Part shown: in pieces, positions 57,859 to 64,000 of the stretch
How the letters are laid out: each line of letters begins with the position of its first letter
How positions within the stretch are numbered: position 1 is the stretch's first letter
Source: JABFRZ01 sp964631945
GTDB taxonomy: Bacteria; Planctomycetota; UBA1135; GCA-002686595
NCBI GenBank assembly: GCA_964631945.1
Contig: CAZWAY010000015.1
Location: 24,571 to 88,570, forward strand
DNA length: 64,000 bases
Direction of reading: 5' to 3'
The notes under the pieces: generated by a model
The model's input: the letters and a program-made list of their open reading frames with translations, nothing else
Told to the model about the DNA's origin: nothing
Databases searched by the model: none
Program-made: the position numbers and the translations under genes

Positions 57859-59118
57859 GTGCGCGCACCGACCCCGTTCCCCCGCCCGCGGCGGGCCCTG
57901 TCCATCGCGCTGCTGGCCGCGCTCCTGGCGGGCCGCGCCGCCGGCCAGGACGTGATCGGCGAGTTCCCGCTGGTCCAGGTCCCGCCCGGGAACGAGCTCA
58001 CGCCCGCCAAGGTCCGCCTCGGTCAGGCGCTCTTCTACGAGGAGCAGCTCTCCTCCGACGACTCGATGGCCTGCGGGACCTGCCACCGCCCCGAGGCCGG
58101 CGGCGGCGATCCGCGCGCCCCCGGGCGCCATCCGGGTCCGGATGGGCGGCTGAAGACGCGCGACGACGAGTTCGGAGCCCTGGGCATGTACCTGCAGGAC
58201 GCCAAGGGCGAGCGCAAGCCCGATGCGCTGTTCGGGCTCGAGCGCCAGGTCACCGCGCGCAACCCGCCGAGCGTGCTGGGCGCGGCCTTCTTCAACACGC
58301 AGTTCTGGGACACGCGCGCGCTGCCGACCTTCAAGGACCTCCAGGGGAAGATCGTGCTCGAGGAGTACGCCTCGCTCGAGGCCCAGGCGGTCGGTCCGCT
58401 GATCTCGAGCGCCGAGATGAGCCACGAGGGCCGCACCTGGGACGAGCTCACCGCCAAGCTGGCGGCCGCGCGCCCGCTCGCGCTCGCCCGCGACGTGCCC
58501 GCGCCCCTGGCCGAGTTCCTCGCGGACAGCACGACGTACGCGCCGCTGTTCGAGAAGGCCTTCGGCACGGGCGAGATCACGCGCGAGCGCATCGCCATGG
58601 CGATCGCGAGCTACGAGCGCACGCTCGTCCCGGACCAGACGCCCTGGGACCTCGGCACGATGACGCCGCGCCAGCAGCACGGCTTCGAGCTCTTCCTGGC
58701 GCACCGCGCCTGCGACATCTGCCACACCTCCGACAACCGCCTGTTCACCGACGGCGCGCGGCGCACGATCTCGCTGCCCGACCACGGGCGCGCCGTGAAG
58801 ACGCCCACGCTGCGCAACGTCGGGCTGCGCAAGCGCTTCATGAGCGGTGGCCAGTTCGACGACCTCGCCAAGGTCGTGAAGCACTACGAGGACCTCGACT
58901 TCATCCACTTCGAGGACGAGGAGGCGCGCGCCGCGTTGATCGACTTCGTGGCCAACGCGCTGACCGATCCGCGCGCGGCGCGGCGCGCGGCACCCTTCGA
59001 CCGCCCGACGCTGCGGAGCGAGCTCGAGCCCGCGCCGGAGCCGGCTCCTCTGCCCGCGCCGGGGAACTCGCGTGCCAAGCCGATGGGCGAGTCCGCCTCC
59101 GGGCGCGGGCAGTTCTAG
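57859..59118 (+). CDS. Di-haem cytochrome c peroxidase/MauG-type protein
   Basis: A protein of 419 residues with signal peptide (ALSIALLAALLAGRAAG). Two haem-binding motifs, CGTCH (72-76) and CDICH (about 285), and features such as NPPSVLGAAFFNTQFWDTRA and KTPTLRNVGLRKRFMSGGQF match the bacterial CCP family. It reduces peroxide or oxidises substrates in the periplasm. The C-terminal 50 residues are Pro/Ala-rich. TATCCT (57847-57852) is 6 bases before the GTG start, again leaderless in appearance. It is convergent with a membrane-protein gene. Confidence 0.9.
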   Translation: MRAPTPFPRPRRALSIALLAALLAGRAAGQDVIGEFPLVQVPPGNELTPAKVRLGQALFYEEQLSSDDSMACGTCHRPEAGGGDPRAPGRHPGPDGRLKTRDDEFGALGMYLQDAKGERKPDALFGLERQVTARNPPSVLGAAFFNTQFWDTRALPTFKDLQGKIVLEEYASLEAQAVGPLISSAEMSHEGRTWDELTAKLAAARPLALARDVPAPLAEFLADSTTYAPLFEKAFGTGEITRERIAMAIASYERTLVPDQTPWDLGTMTPRQQHGFELFLAHRACDICHTSDNRLFTDGARRTISLPDHGRAVKTPTLRNVGLRKRFMSGGQFDDLAKVVKHYEDLDFIHFEDEEARAALIDFVANALTDPRAARRAAPFDRPTLRSELEPAPEPAPLPAPGNSRAKPMGESASGRGQF

Positions 59119-59128
59119 CTGCTAGGGT

Positions 59129-59977
59129 TCAGCGCGCCGGCGCCGAGTCCCGCGGGTCCGATTCGAGGTAGCGCCGGCGCACGCGCCGCGACAGCGAGTA
59201 GCTCGCGTACGCGGCCAGCGCCGCCGCCAGGAGCGGCAGCCAGAAGGCCAGCAGCGCCAGCGTGTCCTCGGACAGACGGCCGCGCCCGTCGCCCGTGAGC
59301 CAGTGCGGGAGCCGGGAACTCGTGTAGTGCCGCGCGAGCCACCAGCCGGCTGCCATCGCCGCCAGCGCGGGCAGGCGCAGCACGATCTTCTTCGTGAGCT
59401 CGACCCGCAGGAAGGCCGCGAAGGTCGCGAACTCGCGCAGCAGCGCGGCCAGCGGTCGCGGCAGCGCTTGGCCGTCGAAGGGCGCGAGCAGGAGCGCGCG
59501 CTCGGAACGCACCCGCTCGAACGCCGCCCGCGCCTCGTCCGCGGCCCGGCGGACCTCGTCCGGCAAGCGCGCCGCCGCACGCTCGTCCGCCTGCACGCAC
59601 GCACCGAGCTCGGTCCGCCGCCGCGGCAGCTCGCGCCGGGCGCCGAAGGCCTCGTCGCGCACGACCAGCCGGTCGAGGATGCCGCGCACGACGATCAGTC
59701 CGCGCGCGATGCCCGAGGCGACCGCGCGATAGTCTCGGCGGTCGGCCGCGAGCGAATCCGCCAGGCGCTGCGCGAGCTCACGTTCGCGCTCCTCCAGCAC
59801 CACCACGCGCGCCAGCGCGCCCGCCAGGGGCTCGTCCAGGACCGCGCTCGCCACGGCCCGCGCCCGGAAAGCCTTGCCGACCTCGGCCTGCGCCGCATCC
59901 AGCTCGCGCCGCAGACGGCGCAGCCTCAGCTCGAGCTCGAAGTCCGCCCAGACCACCCTCCAGCGCGCAAGCGACAT
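59129..59977 (-). CDS. Helical membrane protein, unknown function
   Basis: A protein of 282 residues. A long Arg/Glu-rich helical N-terminal half (LRLRRLRRELDAAQAEVGKA, VVLEERERELAQRLADSLAA) leads to two C-terminal hydrophobic segments (LPALAAMAAGWWLARHY and LALLAFWLPLLAAALAAYAS) and a basic end (SRRVRRRYLESDP). No family is recognised. The Arg and Ala richness fits codon bias, but the ordered layout of helices and membrane segments looks genuine. Confidence 0.55.
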   Translation of the reverse strand: MSLARWRVVWADFELELRLRRLRRELDAAQAEVGKAFRARAVASAVLDEPLAGALARVVVLEERERELAQRLADSLAADRRDYRAVASGIARGLIVVRGILDRLVVRDEAFGARRELPRRRTELGACVQADERAAARLPDEVRRAADEARAAFERVRSERALLLAPFDGQALPRPLAALLREFATFAAFLRVELTKKIVLRLPALAAMAAGWWLARHYTSSRLPHWLTGDGRGRLSEDTLALLAFWLPLLAAALAAYASYSLSRRVRRRYLESDPRDSAPAR

Positions 59978-60198
59978 GGATCCCGCACAAGGCTATCCCG
60001 GTCCTGCGGCGTCGGGATGCGCGCGCCGGCGCCGGACAACTTCCCCGCGAGCATGACGACGACCACGACGGTGGCCACTTCGTACCGGCCCCTTTTTCCC
60101 GAATTCTCATGCCCGGTGAGTCGCGTGCGCCACTCACGCGTCCGATCGGGGCCGGTACGCCTGCGCCCCATGGACCTCTGGCCTCAGCCAATCGCGCC

Positions 60199-60804
60199 AT
60201 GAAGAACATTGCCTCACTCGGTCTCTTGCTCCTGCCCGGCGTTGGATTGCTCGCCTTGTTCGAGAAGCCAGACAAGCCGGCCCTCGCTTCGCCCGTGGCC
60301 GTGCCCGCGGCGGCCCGGCCGCCCGACGCGCGGCACACGCGTGTCTATGTCGAGATCGCCCACCAGGGCTTGGACGTCTACGTCCGCGATTCCGATGCGA
60401 TCGTGCGCGGCTTCGTGACGGGTCAGCGTCCCGTGTTCCCGGAGAAGGGGCTCGCCTACACCGAGATCGATCTGTGGGCGTTCTCGACGCTGAAGGGGCC
60501 CGGTCCCCGCATGATCCAGGTGCGTGTCGGAGGAGCCTACGACGACGATCGCCGGGTCGACGTGATCGGGGCTCCGACGTTCGAGGAGGGCGAGGAGGTG
60601 TTCCTGTTCCTGATGCGCTTCGACGACCAGGACACGGGCAAGGAGTACTACGGGATCCGCGGTCTCGGCCAGGGTGCCTACCGCATGCCCATGCAGCCCG
60701 AGGGACCGTCGCAGGTGCTCGGCCTGCACGCGACCGGCGAGCCGGACCTGGCCATGTTCGAAGCGCGCGTCCGCGACATGCAAGCCAAACTGGAGAGGAA
60801 GTGA
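60199..60804 (+). CDS. Secreted hypothetical protein upstream of the matrixin
   Basis: A protein of 201 residues with a signal sequence (KNIASLGLLLLPGVGLLALF). The body has beta-type segments (GLAYTEIDLWAFSTLKGPGP, MIQVRVGGAYDDDRRVDVIG, EEVFLFLMRF) and ends with EARVRDMQAKLERK. Length and layout resemble small secreted proteins of matrix-protease loci, but no family is identified. It is followed by the matrixin gene after 5 bases, so both are probably exported together. Confidence 0.6.
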   Translation: MKNIASLGLLLLPGVGLLALFEKPDKPALASPVAVPAAARPPDARHTRVYVEIAHQGLDVYVRDSDAIVRGFVTGQRPVFPEKGLAYTEIDLWAFSTLKGPGPRMIQVRVGGAYDDDRRVDVIGAPTFEEGEEVFLFLMRFDDQDTGKEYYGIRGLGQGAYRMPMQPEGPSQVLGLHATGEPDLAMFEARVRDMQAKLERK

Positions 60805-60809
60805 GCCCC

Positions 60810-62804
60810 ATGAAAGCCGACAAGCCGAATCTCTGGCCTTCGTTCGCGTTGGTTCTCGCGTGCATGACGCTGGCGCCCGCCGCCTCGGCGGTGGAGCTCG
60901 AGCACGTCATCGCGCTCAACTCCCGGTTCAACGGAGGCCCGTGCTGTCTGCCCTCGTTCAGCGGGCTGTGCGGGGTCGACGAGCACTGGGAGCGCTGGCC
61001 CAGCTCCGCCTTCGCCAACGGCGGCATCCCGTGGACGCTCGTGAAGCACACGGGCGACTTCCTGGCGCCGGGACTCCCGTACTGCACGAGCGTGGGCGCC
61101 TACCCGGATGTCCTCGACGCCGCCAAGGCGTGGAACACGCAGCCTCCGCCGCCGCCGCCCATCCCGGTCACGCCGGGCATGATCCATCTGCCCCAGATGG
61201 ACTCGGACTTCCGGATCATGGAGGCCCCGACGGCAGTGGTCGACTTCTCGAGCATCCCCAATCTCCTGAACGACTCGACGAACCACGTCGTCTTCGTGGA
61301 CGACGCCGCGAACGCCAGTCTGAACGCGTTCTCGACGCTGGGCACCGCGCACGTGGCCATCGCGGCAGCGCTCGTCAACGCGTGCAATCCGGGGCCCGGC
61401 GGCTGTACTCCGATAGCCCAGATCACGGGCTTCGACATCCTGCTCAACGCCACGTCGCGCAACGGCGTGCCCGTGTGGGCCTGGACCACGTCGCTCCGGG
61501 GCGGCAATCGGTACGCCTCGCACACGCCCACGGGCTTCGTGCCCTACGACGGGTACGTGGACATCCAGGGCGTGTTGACGCACGAGTTCGGCCATGCCGC
61601 TGGTCTCGCCCACTCCGTCGTCGACGGCAAGCGGAGCGGGGCTCTCTCGAACATCCCGGTGATGTTCCCGTTTGCACAGCCGCAGGCCTTCGAGGTGACC
61701 CTCGCCGTCCAGAACGGCTGCGGCACGCCCACGCAGACCTATGCGTCCTCGGCGAGCACGACGCTCTTCGGAGGGCTCCTCGGGCAATCGGCCCGAGACC
61801 CGAAGGCCGACGACATCGCCTCCATCAACCGGGCCTATCCCGACGCGGACTTCGCCTCGAAGTATGGCACGATCACCGGAACGACCTCGATCCCGGGCCT
61901 CTCGATCGTCGCGGTCAACAAGGCCAAGCCGCAGCAGGCGCGGATCGGAGTCCTCACGTACTACTTCCACGGGGACGCCCAGGACCCGTCGCTGACGGCC
62001 GGGACGTACCGCCTGTCCGGACTGAAGCCCGGCGACTACTACGTCTTCGCCGAGCCCGTCGATCGCACGTACTTCCCGCTGAACACGGACATTCCGAACT
62101 ACGTGCTGAGCTCGCCCTATCCATCCTGCCGCTGTGGTGGCTTCACCCCGCTGCCCCAGTGCTCCAGCGCTTGCCCGGGGATGTCGCCTTGCCAGAACGC
62201 GTACCTGGGCGGCCTGCCTCCCCAGGCGTTCGCGCTGGGCGTGACCACCTTCCCGCGCGAGCTCTTCAACTCGGGTGAGAGCGGGGGCGCGGAGCTCGGT
62301 CAGCTCGTCGCCGAGGTGACGGTCCAGGCCGGCACGGTCACGAGCGGTATCAACTTCGTGGCCAACACGCTCACGTCCCAGCTGCGCCTCGAGGTCGCAG
62401 AGGGTGCGCCGACCGTCACGACCTTCTCGCGGCGAGGGCGGACCGTCCCCGCCTGGGCGGACAGTGCGAGGACGGTGCCGACGGCCGCGACCTTCCGCGT
62501 CACCACGCCTTCGTCGACGACCTACAACGGGAAGCCCGTGCAGGTCATCCTGAGCTACGACGCTGCCGCGACGGTGGACAATGGCCAGCTACGCGAGGTG
62601 AGCCTGACCTCGGGCATCACGCCCCTGTCCGGCAGCATCTCGGGCGGCTTGTTCTCCGCCGGCTACACCCTCGCCCCGGCCACGCAGGGCTTCTCGCTCC
62701 TGTACGCGCAGGCGCGCATCGAGGTGTCCACGGGGGTCTACGACTACACCAACCCGGTGAGCCTCTTCGTCGGACCCCAGGAGGCGATCGCGCCCCTGCC
62801 TTAG
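60810..62804 (+). CDS. Secreted matrixin-like zinc metalloprotease
   Basis: A protein of 664 residues with a signal peptide (FALVLACMTLAPAASAVE). The zinc site HEFGHAAGLAH (about residues 257-267) is the complete metzincin HExxHxxGxxH, with a candidate Met-turn in NIPVMFPF. A Cys-rich segment (CRCGGFTPLPQCSSACPG) and a C-terminal beta-sandwich-like half with Thr/Ser-rich strands follow. It likely degrades extracellular protein. The ribosome site GAGAGGAAG precedes ATG 60810. It is the intact counterpart, in chromosomal base composition, of the HExxHxxCxxH protein in the low-GC islet. Confidence 0.85.
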   Translation: MKADKPNLWPSFALVLACMTLAPAASAVELEHVIALNSRFNGGPCCLPSFSGLCGVDEHWERWPSSAFANGGIPWTLVKHTGDFLAPGLPYCTSVGAYPDVLDAAKAWNTQPPPPPPIPVTPGMIHLPQMDSDFRIMEAPTAVVDFSSIPNLLNDSTNHVVFVDDAANASLNAFSTLGTAHVAIAAALVNACNPGPGGCTPIAQITGFDILLNATSRNGVPVWAWTTSLRGGNRYASHTPTGFVPYDGYVDIQGVLTHEFGHAAGLAHSVVDGKRSGALSNIPVMFPFAQPQAFEVTLAVQNGCGTPTQTYASSASTTLFGGLLGQSARDPKADDIASINRAYPDADFASKYGTITGTTSIPGLSIVAVNKAKPQQARIGVLTYYFHGDAQDPSLTAGTYRLSGLKPGDYYVFAEPVDRTYFPLNTDIPNYVLSSPYPSCRCGGFTPLPQCSSACPGMSPCQNAYLGGLPPQAFALGVTTFPRELFNSGESGGAELGQLVAEVTVQAGTVTSGINFVANTLTSQLRLEVAEGAPTVTTFSRRGRTVPAWADSARTVPTAATFRVTTPSSTTYNGKPVQVILSYDAAATVDNGQLREVSLTSGITPLSGSISGGLFSAGYTLAPATQGFSLLYAQARIEVSTGVYDYTNPVSLFVGPQEAIAPLP

Positions 62805-62833
62805 CGGGGCGGCGAGCTGCGCTCGACTCGTTC

Positions 62834-62864
62834 GACGCGGGCCCACTCCCGGTGGGTCCGCGTC
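62834..62864. terminator. Strong hairpin between convergent matrixin and cystathionine synthase genes
   Basis: GACGCGGGCCCAC and GTGGGTCCGCGTC pair at 12 of 13 positions around a TCCCG loop, 30 bases after the matrixin stop. It is symmetrical and could act for both converging genes; no U-tract is present. Confidence 0.55.
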
Positions 62865-62921
62865 GGCGTCATGTGCGGCCCTGACGGACCATTGGGTTCC
62901 GAACCACGAGAGGCGAGCCGG

Positions 62922-64000
<1,079 letters not shown>

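Overview
The window is a gene-dense, very GC-rich (roughly 70 percent by eye) bacterial chromosome segment that includes the replication-origin neighbourhood. Gene content suggests a Gram-negative-type, planctomycete-like bacterium. It has an LptD-type outer-membrane assembly protein with Kdo-pathway genes, a sulfatase lipoprotein, large secreted proteins, a short RpoD/SigA-type sigma factor and a bacillithiol pathway. The phylum is an inference from gene families, not a database result. Very long antisense reading frames run opposite most genes because of base composition and are not annotated.

Layout. 1-5.3 kb: a VTC-domain protein (cut by the left edge), a CotH-kinase/beta-helix protein and a DUF4956 membrane protein form one minus-strand cluster, with a divergent secreted beta-helix protein. 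5.3-11.5 kb: an aspartokinase-like protein, a LeuA-like synthase, small proteins, a sugar isomerase-like TIM barrel and a sulfatase. 11.5-14.3 kb: an accessory islet of clearly lower GC with two secreted or anchored proteins (one carrying a metzincin-like motif), followed by decayed remains of two different transposases. 14.3-17.4 kb: an fmt, trx, scpA, M50-protease operon. 17.5-24.9 kb: an envelope operon (kdsD, kdsC, a giant LptC/LptA/LptD-like fusion, tatA) interrupted by a small MITE-like inverted-repeat element. 24.9-41.9 kb: one long minus-strand run holding hemW, a DUF502 gene, pyrF, bshC, bshB, parA, bshA, a cysteine desulfurase, dnaA, dnaN, a DUF721 gene and gyrB. 41-49.8 kb: a sigma factor, an HPr-fusion protein, parS-parB, a membrane-anchored cyclophilin, a secreted DUF3352-like protein and a lysophospholipid acyltransferase. 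49.8-59.98 kb: assorted enzymes and an anion transporter, a persulfide dioxygenase-rhodanese, a di-haem peroxidase and a membrane protein. 60.2-62.8 kb: a secreted matrixin pair. 62.9-64 kb: a cystathionine beta-synthase-type enzyme cut by the right edge.

How the parts fit. DnaA, DnaN, GyrB, ParA, ParB, parS and ScpA mark this as the origin and segregation region. A cluster of same-orientation DnaA-box-like 9-mers lies between bshB and parA and is the best oriC candidate, and a perfect 16-bp parS palindrome sits in the parB leader. BshA, BshB and BshC together imply bacillithiol synthesis, with a cysteine desulfurase and a persulfide dioxygenase-rhodanese as possible partners in low-molecular-weight thiol and sulfane-sulfur metabolism. 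KdsD, KdsC, the Lpt fusion and the acyltransferase point to a lipopolysaccharide-type outer membrane.

The observations most worth a second look are apparent AUU and AUC start codons on the sigma factor and the M50 protease, a recurring -10-like hexamer placed 6-9 nt before start codons that suggests leaderless mRNAs, the candidate oriC, the MITE-like element, an HPr domain on an unrecognised 330-residue protein, and the Nudix-cyclase and Lpt fusions.
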